NCBI GenBank assembly: GCA_964540795.1
Contig: CAZINX010000003.1
Coordinates: 1-64,000 of the forward strand
From: Dichotomicrobium sp964540795
GTDB lineage: Bacteria > Pseudomonadota > Alphaproteobacteria > Rhizobiales > Rhodomicrobiaceae
Direction of reading: 5' to 3'
Length of the DNA: 64,000 nt
The notes below the pieces were generated by a model. The model searched no databases and was not told the origin of the DNA. It saw only the letters and a list, made by a program, of their open reading frames with translations. A program made the position numbers and the translations under genes. Positions 15,422 to 23,479 of this stretch are shown here, piece after piece. Each line of letters begins with the position of its first letter. The first letter of the stretch is position 1.

Positions 15422-17026
15422 TCAGACGCGGAATTGGCGCTCCAGAATGTCCGGCAGGTCATTCTCGATCAGAACGACGTCATCTGCCTTCACATTGCGC
15501 TTCAGCCAATCCTCGGCCTCCGCGAAGCTGTTGAGCTTCACCACCCGGCCATTTGCGGCGCGCCGCTCGAAGGTGTCCACGAAGGTCGGGATGCGGTCGG
15601 GCCGCACCACCAGCGCCACATCGATGCACTGCGCGGCCTTCAGCCCCAGTTCCGCGTGCGCCTCATCGTGGCGCGCGCCCAGCTCCGCCATGCCCGGCGT
15701 GATAAGGATGCGCCGCCCATGCCCGTTGCGCAGCTTGTCGGTCAGTTCCAGCGCGGCCGCGAAGCCCGAGGGGTTCGAGTTGTAGGCGTCGTCGATCAGG
15801 ATGCTGCCGTCGCCCTGCGGCTTGACCTCCAGCCGGTGCTGGATTTGCGGCACGCTCGCCATCGCCGCGATCGCCTTTTTCGCCGGCACGCCCGCGAGCA
15901 CAGCCGCGCCAAAGGCCAACGCCATGTTCGCCCCGTGATGCAGACCGTAGAGCGGCGCCAACAACTCGAATTCTTCTTCGCCGAACATTTCCGGCCACGC
16001 GACCTTGACCTTCAGCCCGTCCCTGGTCTGCTCGACATTGAGGATTTTCAGGTCTGCAAACTCGCCCTCGCCGCAGATGACGAAGCTGTCGCGGTGGGCG
16101 TTCATGTAATCGACGGCGTACTCCTGGGCGAGCACCTCGTCGCCGACGATCATCTTGCCGCGCTTGGCGACCACGGCTTCGGACAGCTCGAACTTCGCCC
16201 GCGCGACCGTCTCCAACGACTTGAAGCGCTCGTAATGCGCCTCCCCGATGGTGGTCAGGACGCCGAGGTCCGGCGGCGTCAGATCGCACAGCCGCTTGAT
16301 CGAGCCGATGCCATAAGCGCCCATCTCCGCAATGAAGTACCGCGTGCCGGGCTTGAGTTGCTCGCGAATGATGCGCGTGTTGCCCATCACCGTATTGACG
16401 CTGCCGGGCGTGTAGAGCGTGCGCGCGTGCATACTCAGGATGTGCCCGAGGATGTGCTTGACGGAAGTCTTGCCGAAAGAGCCGGTAATGCCGATGACCG
16501 TCGGCTTCAGGCGTCCCAGTTTGGCGTGCGCCTCGGTCCAGAACTTGCGCTGCGTGCGGCTCTCCAGCGGCATCAGGACCAGGTTGCCGAGCACGAGCGT
16601 GAACGGCGCCGCCCACAGCGGCGCGATCCACCACAGCGGCGCGGGGGCGAAGACGGCCAGCCCGGCAAGGGGCACGGTCAGCGCGAGCGCGGTCCAGTAG
16701 ATGCGCTGCGCCCGCTTGGTCATCGCCAGCTTCTTCTTGGCGTTCTTGCGCGGGTCCGGCTCCAGCACGGCGGCGAGGATGAAAAGCCCGGCGAGCGCGC
16801 CTTGCCAGACAGCCGGCGGGACCGGTCCGAATTGCCAGATCGCCAGCGCGATAATGGCAATGACCAGCGCAACGCGCTTGTCGAAGGCAAAGGAACGGAA
16901 CAGCCAGCGGAGAAAGCGCAGCGAGTCGTATTCCTCCTGCTGGTAGATATGCAGGTAGCGGCGCAGCCGGCGCAGCGCGAAGAACAGGAACGCAACGGCG
17001 GTTACCGCCCCACCGAGCCAGATCAT
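15422..17026 (-). CDS. Membrane-anchored MurF-like Mur ligase
   Basis: Mur-ligase paralogue of 534 aa with about 155 residues of membrane region in front (segments near 3-19, 51-66, 74-88 and 110-152), unlike soluble housekeeping MurF. The ligase part has P-loop GITGSFGKTS (179-188), FIAEMGAYGIGSI (232-243), TTIGEAHYERFKSLETVARAKFEL (258-281) with the carbamylated-lysine equivalent K278, and DDAYNSNPSGFAAA, all MurF signatures. MurF adds D-Ala-D-Ala to UDP-MurNAc-tripeptide; this one probably joins a D-dipeptide to a membrane-proximal acceptor. Its ATG overlaps the hydrolase stop by 4 bp. The operon also encodes a VanX-like dipeptidase, and a Ddl-like ligase is divergent. Confidence 0.85.
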   Translation of the reverse strand: MIWLGGAVTAVAFLFFALRRLRRYLHIYQQEEYDSLRFLRWLFRSFAFDKRVALVIAIIALAIWQFGPVPPAVWQGALAGLFILAAVLEPDPRKNAKKKLAMTKRAQRIYWTALALTVPLAGLAVFAPAPLWWIAPLWAAPFTLVLGNLVLMPLESRTQRKFWTEAHAKLGRLKPTVIGITGSFGKTSVKHILGHILSMHARTLYTPGSVNTVMGNTRIIREQLKPGTRYFIAEMGAYGIGSIKRLCDLTPPDLGVLTTIGEAHYERFKSLETVARAKFELSEAVVAKRGKMIVGDEVLAQEYAVDYMNAHRDSFVICGEGEFADLKILNVEQTRDGLKVKVAWPEMFGEEEFELLAPLYGLHHGANMALAFGAAVLAGVPAKKAIAAMASVPQIQHRLEVKPQGDGSILIDDAYNSNPSGFAAALELTDKLRNGHGRRILITPGMAELGARHDEAHAELGLKAAQCIDVALVVRPDRIPTFVDTFERRAANGRVVKLNSFAEAEDWLKRNVKADDVVLIENDLPDILERQFRV

Positions 17027-17820
17027 TCAATCGTCCCCACGAAGTCGCGCAGCCGTTTGAGAACCTGATGCTTGCCGCCCGCTAGCACGGAGTAATGGTC
17101 TTGGCGTGGCAGTATGGTCAACTCGGCGCGCGGCATCAGGCGGGAAAGCCGCTCGCCGATCTCCGGCGGGGTTTCGGTATCGTTCTCGCCATAGACCAAG
17201 TGTGCCGGGCAGGCGATCTGCCGGGCGACGTCGCTCAGGTCCTCGGAAACGACCCGGGCGAGGATCGCGCGCATCTCCCCGGCGCTGGCGTAATCCTTGC
17301 TGCCGAAACGCCGCCGCAGCTTCTCGACATCGAGGCCGAGGACCGGCGCGGCCTGCTTCAGCGCCTTGAAGGTGCGCACACGCGCGCCAAGCCGGACACG
17401 CTCGCCCAGGCTGCGCTGGCGCGGCAGACCGGCTCCGGCGACCAGGAACAGCCCGCTCACGCTTTCGCGGTGGCGCGCGGCGATCTGCAGCCCGACGCGG
17501 CAGCCGAAGGAATGACCGACCCAGATGGTCTTCGCGGCCGGTGGGCGCGAGGCCAGCAACTCGGCGCTTGCATCGGCGTAATCCGCCGTACCCCATGCGT
17601 CGGGTGGCGGCGGCGACTCGCCGAATCCGGGGAAGTCCAGCAGGAGATGCGTGCCCTGCCCCGCCAACGCCTCGGCCAACGGCGCGAGGGCCCGCCGGCT
17701 CTGCCCCCAGCCATGCGCCCAGACGAAGCGCGGCGTCCGGCTATCCGCCGGCTTGCCGATCTCCTCAAAGGCGAATGGCGCGGCGGCCGTCAGCGCGTCT
17801 TGCGTCATCGGCGCTGTCAT
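17023..17820 (-). CDS. Alpha/beta hydrolase
   Basis: Hydrolase of 265 aa with the complete fold pattern: FVWAHGWGQSRR (oxyanion loop), LLDFPGFGESPPP, nucleophile elbow WVGHSFGCRVG (Ser near residue 105), LVYGENDTETPPE (acid) and the catalytic His in RQDHYSVL. It is cytoplasmic, with no signal peptide. It overlaps by 4 bp with both neighbours (VanX-like upstream, MurF-like downstream), so all three are translationally coupled. In that context it may hydrolyse an ester or amide made by the ligases, which is inference. Confidence 0.9.
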   Translation of the reverse strand: MTAPMTQDALTAAAPFAFEEIGKPADSRTPRFVWAHGWGQSRRALAPLAEALAGQGTHLLLDFPGFGESPPPPDAWGTADYADASAELLASRPPAAKTIWVGHSFGCRVGLQIAARHRESVSGLFLVAGAGLPRQRSLGERVRLGARVRTFKALKQAAPVLGLDVEKLRRRFGSKDYASAGEMRAILARVVSEDLSDVARQIACPAHLVYGENDTETPPEIGERLSRLMPRAELTILPRQDHYSVLAGGKHQVLKRLRDFVGTIE

Positions 17821-18671
17821 CTCTCCCTATTCCCGGATTGCGCGCCGCGCTCCCCTTGCGGCGGGCGAATATAGCCATACCAAGCGGCCTGCGGCGCGTC
17901 ACCCCCCAATGCGGCCGGGTTGGCGGCTAGGTTGCGCACATACATCTGGTTGCCCCAATCGAAATGCCAGAACTCGGGCGGATAATTGACGAAACCCTCT
18001 TCGCGCATCGCAGAATGCAGAAGGCGCCTGTACAGAAGCCGTGGATCATCCGGAGCGATTTCGCCGCGCTCCAGCGCGCGCTCGTGATAGTCGCTGGCTG
18101 CGCGTTCGCTCATCTCGTCGAAACCGGCGCCCATCTCGGCCAGCGCACCGGTCTGCGTATGCTGAAGCGTGAGGTCGATAGCTGCGCCGGTCGCGTGCGT
18201 GGGAATGGTCGCGCGGTCGCCTGGGTCAAAGCGCGACGGGTCGGAAACGAGTTCGAGGACGCGCGCGCGGATGGCCGCCTCGTCGGCGTCCGGCGCGTCC
18301 CGCCGCGCCTGCCCCCACCAGAAGTCCCACAAGCCGCGCTGGCAAGCGACTGGCCGGTAAGCGTCCCACACGAACAGGCGAAAGCCCCAGTCTTGCAATC
18401 CGCGATTGACGCGCACCAGTTTTTCTGCAACCGATCTTCGCGCCCAGAGGCCATTGACATGCCCCGCGATTGCGCGGTGATAGGGCGCATTTGCACCGTC
18501 TGTGCGAGCATAGTAGTTCTCGCCTGCGAGGCCGTATTCGGCCAGATCGACGAGCGGCTCAGCCTTCAGCGGATGCAGGCCATCGACCGGCACGCTGCCG
18601 TAGCCTCCCGCATCAAGTTTGCAACAGGATCGGGGCACCGGCGGCAGGGATGTCCATGCAGGGACTGGCAA
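17817..18671 (-). CDS. VanX-type D-alanyl-D-alanine dipeptidase family protein
   Basis: Zn-dependent M15 family dipeptidase. Key residues are present: R106 in WDAYRP, zinc ligands H159 and D166 in THATGAAIDLTL, catalytic E233 and third zinc ligand H236 in EFWHFDWGNQMY. VanX/DdpX cleaves D-Ala-D-Ala. The TTG at 18671 gives 284 aa; a GTG near residue 27 preceded by GGAGG is an alternative that would remove a poorly conserved N-terminus. It is first in the operon with the hydrolase and the MurF-like ligase, and divergent (61 bp) from the Ddl-like gene. The cysteine pair near residue 16 lacks a clear lipobox. Confidence 0.85.
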   Translation of the reverse strand: MPVPAWTSLPPVPRSCCKLDAGGYGSVPVDGLHPLKAEPLVDLAEYGLAGENYYARTDGANAPYHRAIAGHVNGLWARRSVAEKLVRVNRGLQDWGFRLFVWDAYRPVACQRGLWDFWWGQARRDAPDADEAAIRARVLELVSDPSRFDPGDRATIPTHATGAAIDLTLQHTQTGALAEMGAGFDEMSERAASDYHERALERGEIAPDDPRLLYRRLLHSAMREEGFVNYPPEFWHFDWGNQMYVRNLAANPAALGGDAPQAAWYGYIRPPQGERGAQSGNRER

Positions 18672-18732
18672 GTCAGGCTCAACCCTCTAAGATCGGCGCG
18701 CGCAACAACCGGGAACCTTGGGCGTAGCGGAA

Positions 18733-19944
18733 ATGACAACGGAAAAGCAAGTCGTCGCGGTGTTTTTCGGGGGGCGCTCGCCCGAGCATGACGTGAGCAT
18801 CGTCACAGGCCTGCAGGCCGCGGAGGCGCTGGATCCCGCGCTTTACGAAATCATCCCGGTTTATATCACCGCGCGTGGCGAATTTCTCACGGGCGACGCC
18901 CTGCTGAGCCGCGACACCTACATCCCCGGTCCGAGCGCGCGGCAGAACCTGAACGAAGTGCATCTCGACCTGACGCCCGGCGATCGCGGCCGGCTGATGA
19001 GCGCGGGCGGCTCGCTGTTCCAGCGCCCGAAGACCATCGAATTCGACACCGCGCTACTCGCCTTTCACGGGCTTTACGGCGAGGATGGCCGCCTGCAGGG
19101 CGCGCTGGAGATTGCGGATATCGCTTACACGGGAATGCGCGCGTTCGCCTCGACCATCACGATGGACAAGGTCGCGACCAAGCGCCTGCTCGCGGATACC
19201 GACATCGCGCTGCTCCCCTTCCGCGAGATCAGGCGCCCGGCGCAAGGGCTGCTGCTGAGCGAGGAGGAGTTGCAGGCGCAGATCGGCGACTTCGCTTTCC
19301 CGGCAATCATCAAGCCGTCGCATCTGGGCAGCAGCATCGGGGTCGCGCGCGTCAACACGCTGGAGGAGCTGGCCGCCGTCCTGCCCGGCCTGTTCAAATA
19401 CGACAGCACAGCGATCCTTGAACCCTTCGTGGAGAATATGGTCGAATACAACCTTGCGGTCGCCCGGATTGACGGCGAGCTTCGGACCTCGGCGATTGAA
19501 AAGCCGAAGCGCGCGGAGGAGCTGCTCGACTTCAAGCAGAAGTATCTCTCCGGCGGAGGCGACAAGGGCGGCAGCAAGTCGCCCGGCGGCGGGCGCGCAA
19601 GCGAGGGGATGCTGTCGCTGACGCGCGAGCTGAACCCGGAACTGCCACCCGAGGTGGAGGAACGTCTTCGCGGCTGGGCCTGCACCGCCTATGAGCACTT
19701 CCACGGCACTGGCGCGCCACGCTTCGACTTCATCGGCGATGAGGCGACGGGCGAGTTCTGGATGAACGAAGTTAACCCGTGTCCCGGCTCGTTCGGCTAT
19801 TTCCTGTGGGAAGCGGCGGAGCAGCCCATGCTGTTCGCCGATCTGCTGGAGCATCTTGTCAACGAGGCTGCCGAGTGCCGCGCGGCGGCGGAGCTGCCGG
19901 ATGATCCGACGCCGGAAGACGCGCGTTTGTTCCCGAGGCGTTAA
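18733..19944 (+). CDS. D-alanine--D-alanine ligase-like ATP-grasp enzyme
   Basis: ATP-grasp ligase of 403 aa, longer than typical Ddl (about 310-370 aa). The Ddl catalytic triad is kept: E18 in SPEHDVS, S200 in PSHLGSSIGV and Y271 in KQKYLS. Mg ligands are E346 and N348 in MNEVNPCPGSFGY, where housekeeping Ddl has EANTSPGMT. That loop binds the second D-Ala, so the second substrate may differ. The omega loop has a glycine/lysine-rich insertion (about 274-290). The ATG at 18733 is chosen over a TTG at 18718. The regB start follows its stop directly, so they share a transcript. Confidence 0.85.
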   Translation: MTTEKQVVAVFFGGRSPEHDVSIVTGLQAAEALDPALYEIIPVYITARGEFLTGDALLSRDTYIPGPSARQNLNEVHLDLTPGDRGRLMSAGGSLFQRPKTIEFDTALLAFHGLYGEDGRLQGALEIADIAYTGMRAFASTITMDKVATKRLLADTDIALLPFREIRRPAQGLLLSEEELQAQIGDFAFPAIIKPSHLGSSIGVARVNTLEELAAVLPGLFKYDSTAILEPFVENMVEYNLAVARIDGELRTSAIEKPKRAEELLDFKQKYLSGGGDKGGSKSPGGGRASEGMLSLTRELNPELPPEVEERLRGWACTAYEHFHGTGAPRFDFIGDEATGEFWMNEVNPCPGSFGYFLWEAAEQPMLFADLLEHLVNEAAECRAAAELPDDPTPEDARLFPRR

Positions 19945-21312
19945 GTGCTGAAGCCCGCGCAACTCAAGGACCGGCTGCCTTTGACAGGCTCTGTGAACCC
20001 CGCTCACGAAAGCAGCGGCCTCCGGCTCCAGACGACCGTTCGCCTGCGCTGGGTCGCGGTCGGCGGGCAGTTGCTCACCGTGTTTTTTGTCGATCAGGTG
20101 CTCGGCTTCAGTTTCCCGATCGTTTCGTGCCTGATCGTCATCGCCGTCTCCGCCGTCCTCAACCTGTTCCTGACCCAGCACCCGGCCAGCAAGCGCCTCA
20201 GCGAAGGCCCGGCCATGTCGCTGATGGGCTTCGATATATTCCAGCTTGCCGTGCTGTTGTTCCTCACCGGCGGGCTGCAGAATCCGTTTGCGCTGTTGAT
20301 CGTCGTGCCGGTCGCCGTGTCGGCGTCGTCGCTGCCGCTGTCCAAGACGATGCTGCTGTCCGGCTTCGCCATTCTGTGCGCCACGGTACTGATCTGGTTT
20401 CATTTTCCGCTGCCGTGGGGTGGGCTGCCGGCGCCTGTACTGCCCGCGATCTACATTTACGGCGTGTGGACCGCGCTCACGAGCTGCATCGTTTTTTCAG
20501 CGGTCTATTCCTGGCGTGTCGGGCAGGAGCGCCGGCAGATGTCCGAGGCGCTATCGGCCGCGGAGATGGTCCTGGCGCGCGAACAGCGGCTCTCCGCGCT
20601 CGACGGGCTGGCGGCGGCCGCCGCGCATGAGCTTGGGACGCCGCTTGGCACGATCACACTGGTGTCCAAGGAGTTGTTGCGCTCCGTGCCCGAGAACTCG
20701 CCGCACTATGAGGACGTCGCGCTGCTGCGTAGCCAGGCCGAGCGGTGCCGCGAAATTCTCGGCCGTCTATCCGGCCGCACGCAGGAGCAGGACGAGGTTT
20801 TCGAGCGCATGCCCATCGGCCAGATGATCGAGGAGGTCATTGATCCTTACCGTCAGTCCACCCGGATCGAGGTGAGCGTCCACGCGGCCGAGGGCGACGA
20901 CAAGGCCGGCGGCGAGCCCGTGATGCGCCGCAACCCGGGCATCATTTACAGCCTTGGAAACCTTGTGGAAAATGCGGTGGACTTCGCCCGCACCAAGGTC
21001 GAGATCACGGCGGTCTGGGACCGCCGCAACGTGCATCTGACCATCCGCGACGACGGCCCCGGCTTCCAGCCTGGCATCATGGGCCGGCTGGGGGAGCCTT
21101 ACGTGACGACGCGCCCGCAGGCCCAGCGGCGCGGCGGCGTTCCCGAAACCGGGCTTGGGCTGGGCTTTTTCATCGCAAAGACGCTGCTGGAGCGCTCCGG
21201 CGCCAGGTTATCCCTGCGCAATGCCAGACCGCCGCGGAACGGCGCGGTCATCGAAATCACCTGGCCGCGCGAAGCCTTCTATCGCTCCCGCGAGCTTGCG
21301 GAGACGGCCTGA
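19945..21312 (+). CDS. regB: RegB/PrrB/ActS-type redox sensor histidine kinase
   Basis: Membrane sensor kinase of 455 aa with about six N-terminal membrane segments (residues 35-190). Hallmarks of the RegB family are all visible: quinone-binding GGLQNPF (109-115), phosphoacceptor H228 in HELGTPLGTI, redox-box C268 in SQAERCREIL, then N box NLVENAVDFA and G boxes DDGPGF and TGLGLGFFIAK. It senses quinone/redox state and phosphorylates RegA, which controls respiration, carbon and nitrogen fixation genes. The GTG start follows the Ddl-like stop with no gap. Confidence 0.93.
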   Translation: MLKPAQLKDRLPLTGSVNPAHESSGLRLQTTVRLRWVAVGGQLLTVFFVDQVLGFSFPIVSCLIVIAVSAVLNLFLTQHPASKRLSEGPAMSLMGFDIFQLAVLLFLTGGLQNPFALLIVVPVAVSASSLPLSKTMLLSGFAILCATVLIWFHFPLPWGGLPAPVLPAIYIYGVWTALTSCIVFSAVYSWRVGQERRQMSEALSAAEMVLAREQRLSALDGLAAAAAHELGTPLGTITLVSKELLRSVPENSPHYEDVALLRSQAERCREILGRLSGRTQEQDEVFERMPIGQMIEEVIDPYRQSTRIEVSVHAAEGDDKAGGEPVMRRNPGIIYSLGNLVENAVDFARTKVEITAVWDRRNVHLTIRDDGPGFQPGIMGRLGEPYVTTRPQAQRRGGVPETGLGLGFFIAKTLLERSGARLSLRNARPPRNGAVIEITWPREAFYRSRELAETA

Positions 21313-21392
21313 CGAAGTCTTGCGGCCCCGGCAACCGTCGTCCACCCCTTTACCATTGCCCGCGGGTAATCCATTTGTAGGGCGGCTCGCGT

Positions 21393-21989
21393 ATGAGTAT
21401 CAAGTTTGCGAAAGGAATGCGTGAGATGACTGTCTTGGAACCTGAAAAGACCGCAGTGGCAGGCGCGGCAAACACCCTGTTGCTGGTGGACGACGACAAG
21501 CCCTTTCTCAACAGGCTTTGCAGGGCGATGGAATCCCGCGGTTTTGTCGTGCGCGCGGCCGAGAGCGTGGCCGAAGGCATGAAGGAAATCCGCTCCGATC
21601 CTCCGGCATACGCGGTTATCGACATGCGGCTGGACGACGGCAACGGGCTGGATGTCGTTCAGCTTTTGCACGAGTTGCGACCGGACAGCCGCGCGATCGT
21701 GCTGACCGGCTACGGCAATATCACCACGGCCGTCGCCGCAGTGAAGATGGGAGCTGTCGATTATCTCTCGAAGCCGGCGGATGCGGACGACGTTTACGCC
21801 GCGCTGATGGCGACCCAGGAGGCGCACGCGCCCCCGCCCGATAACCCGATGTCGGCCGACCGCGTGCGTTGGGAGCACATCCAGCGTGTCTATGAGCTTT
21901 GCGACCGCAACGTGTCGGAGACGGCCCGCAAGCTTAATATGCACCGCCGGACGCTGCAGCGGATTCTGGCCAAGCGCGCGCCGAAGTAA
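21393..21989 (+). CDS. regA: RegA/PrrA/ActR-type response regulator
   Basis: Response regulator of 198 aa. The receiver domain has LLLVDDDKPF, phosphoacceptor D77 in AVIDMRLDDGNG, LTGYGNITTAV and the conserved KPAD. A short proline-rich linker (about APPPDNP) leads to the Fis-type helix-turn-helix VSETARKLNMHRRTLQRIL. All features match RegA, partner of the kinase 80 bp upstream. ATGs at 21417 and 21426 are alternative starts; the latter has AAAGGA about 9 nt upstream. Confidence 0.94.
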   Translation: MSIKFAKGMREMTVLEPEKTAVAGAANTLLLVDDDKPFLNRLCRAMESRGFVVRAAESVAEGMKEIRSDPPAYAVIDMRLDDGNGLDVVQLLHELRPDSRAIVLTGYGNITTAVAAVKMGAVDYLSKPADADDVYAALMATQEAHAPPPDNPMSADRVRWEHIQRVYELCDRNVSETARKLNMHRRTLQRILAKRAPK

Positions 21990-21992
21990 ACG

Positions 21993-22015
21993 CCGGATGC
22001 CGCCTGCGGCGATCC
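21993..22015. other. Hairpin after regA
   Basis: CGGAT, GCCG, CCTG, CGGC, G, ATCCG can form a bulged stem-loop 4 bp after the regA stop, in the convergent gap to the next minus-strand gene. It has no T-run, so termination by it is uncertain. Confidence 0.35.
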
Positions 22016-22160
22016 GAAAGGTGCGAAGCGGTTTTCGGGACCATCACGTCTGAATGGAGCCGCATCCGGGTTCAGTGTGAACGGATACAACTTTTCCGAG
22101 CAAATTTGACCTTTGCCACAGGCAGCTTCGCGCGGGCAGAAAAATGCCTGAACAGGGATG

Positions 22161-22763
22161 CTAAAGTTCGTGCTGCGGACGAAGCGCGGCAGAAGCGTCC
22201 GGCTCGACCGGGCGGATTGTATAGAGAACTGCGCCATCCTCGCCGTCCGGCTCCGCGATCTGGATCGCTATGTTTGTGCCGGTCGGGTCGTCCGCCGGCG
22301 CGACCACCTCGAAGCTGAACACGTCTCCGCCAGTGGTCTTGATGGTGAGGCGGTCCCCTGCCGACAGGCCGTTGAAGCTCGCCGGCTCGACCGGAAATCC
22401 GGTGGAGACGGCCTGCTCGGCGAGGACGGGCGCGGGCATCGCTTCCCCGGCCATCTCGTCGAGCACCGCAACGCTGGACGCTCCGGCGTCATGCGACCCG
22501 ACCCGCTCGACGATCTTGTCGCCGCTGGCGCCTTCCCGTTCACGCCAGACCGGCGCCGCCGCCCGCAAGTCGGACACCGTTGCCCTGTCTTCCAGCGCTT
22601 TGCTCCACAGCGCCCGGTCGATCGCGCGGCCCGCGTTCGACCAGTCGAACTGCGCCGCTTGCCATCCGCAGACCCCGATCGCAGCCGCAAGCAGGAAATT
22701 TCGCGCGCCGCGCCAGCCGGCTGTCAGGGCGGATAGAGCGTGTCTGCGGCGTTGGTCCGTCAT
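22161..22763 (-). CDS. Uncharacterised single-pass membrane protein
   Basis: Protein of 200 aa with one N-terminal membrane segment (NFLLAAAIGVCGWQAA, about residues 22-37) after a basic cytoplasmic tail (TDQRRRH, WRGAR); the rest is probably periplasmic. The C-terminal half has a beta-rich region (LSAGDRLTIKTTGGDVFSFEV) resembling a general sortase/PilZ-like strand pattern but without a motif I can name. AGGAG lies 8-9 nt before the ATG, so the gene is well supported. It converges on regA. Confidence 0.65.
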   Translation of the reverse strand: MTDQRRRHALSALTAGWRGARNFLLAAAIGVCGWQAAQFDWSNAGRAIDRALWSKALEDRATVSDLRAAAPVWREREGASGDKIVERVGSHDAGASSVAVLDEMAGEAMPAPVLAEQAVSTGFPVEPASFNGLSAGDRLTIKTTGGDVFSFEVVAPADDPTGTNIAIQIAEPDGEDGAVLYTIRPVEPDASAALRPQHEL

Positions 22764-23053
22764 GTCATCGATCTCCTGATCCGGCAGCGGTCATCTTCAA
22801 GATACCGCAACCGCTACGCACCGGCAAAGGATCCGGTCGTATACCGCGGCGATCTGACCTTTTCGTGAAGATATGCGGAGACGCTGATACGAGCGCGAGG
22901 CCGCGCCTAGGCTGCACAAAAAACCAGGACCGCCTGGCGTACGCTACACCAGTTCGCCAGGGGTCTGGTTCTTGAGACTGCCGTATGCGAAGCAGACGCG
23001 TTTGCAAGCGCCGACTCCCACCCGGACAGGCCACAAGAACACTACGACAGGTA

Positions 23054-23284
23054 TCACGTCTTTCCGCCGGGAGGAAGCAGGATGTGCTGAACGCCCCCAA
23101 GGGGGTTGTGATCCGGCAACGGTTCCTCATGCGCCGGCGTCGAGGGCGCTACCGCCTCCGAAGACGCGTGCTTCCCGCCGAAGACGCCCAGCAGCACGAA
23201 GATCAGGAAGAGCGCCAGACCGAACACGAGATCGGCGAGCGCCTGGCGGATATGCCGCTTCTGATCGGACGGTTGAGAGTCCAT
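23054..23284 (-). CDS. Small membrane protein of unknown function
   Basis: Protein of 76 aa with one hydrophobic segment (LADLVFGLALFLIFVLLGVFGG, about 16-37) and a proline/histidine-rich tail containing HNPLGGVQHILLPPGGK. GAAGGG precedes the ATG by 5 nt. Nothing else identifies it. It is divergent from meaB, 195 bp away. Upstream, 22764-23053 holds no gene I can support, only a short inverted repeat (CCTGGCG/CGCCAGG) near 22930-22960. Confidence 0.5.
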   Translation of the reverse strand: MDSQPSDQKRHIRQALADLVFGLALFLIFVLLGVFGGKHASSEAVAPSTPAHEEPLPDHNPLGGVQHILLPPGGKT

Positions 23285-23479
23285 TTTCGCCCTTCTGTTT
23301 CCGGTCCCGGAACGACGCGCTCGCGCGACGCAATGAACAGGATTTGTTTGCCGAGGTTTTCGGCGAGACGTGGCCCGATTTGTGACGGTTCAGAGCAATT
23401 TTCCAGACCTGGGCGCGACCGGCCCGCGCAGAGGCCGGCGTTCTTGCCACCGTGGGCGCTTTTCGCGTATCCGAAACTC

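Noticed and set aside
22930..22960. CCTGGCG/CGCCAGG inverted repeat considered as tRNA or terminator
   Set aside because: No T-loop or anticodon pattern and no T-run; seven base pairs may be chance.
22985..23479. N-terminal extension of the meaB frame by 165 codons
   Set aside because: It crosses the opposite-strand small membrane protein gene and the normal MeaB length starts at 23480.
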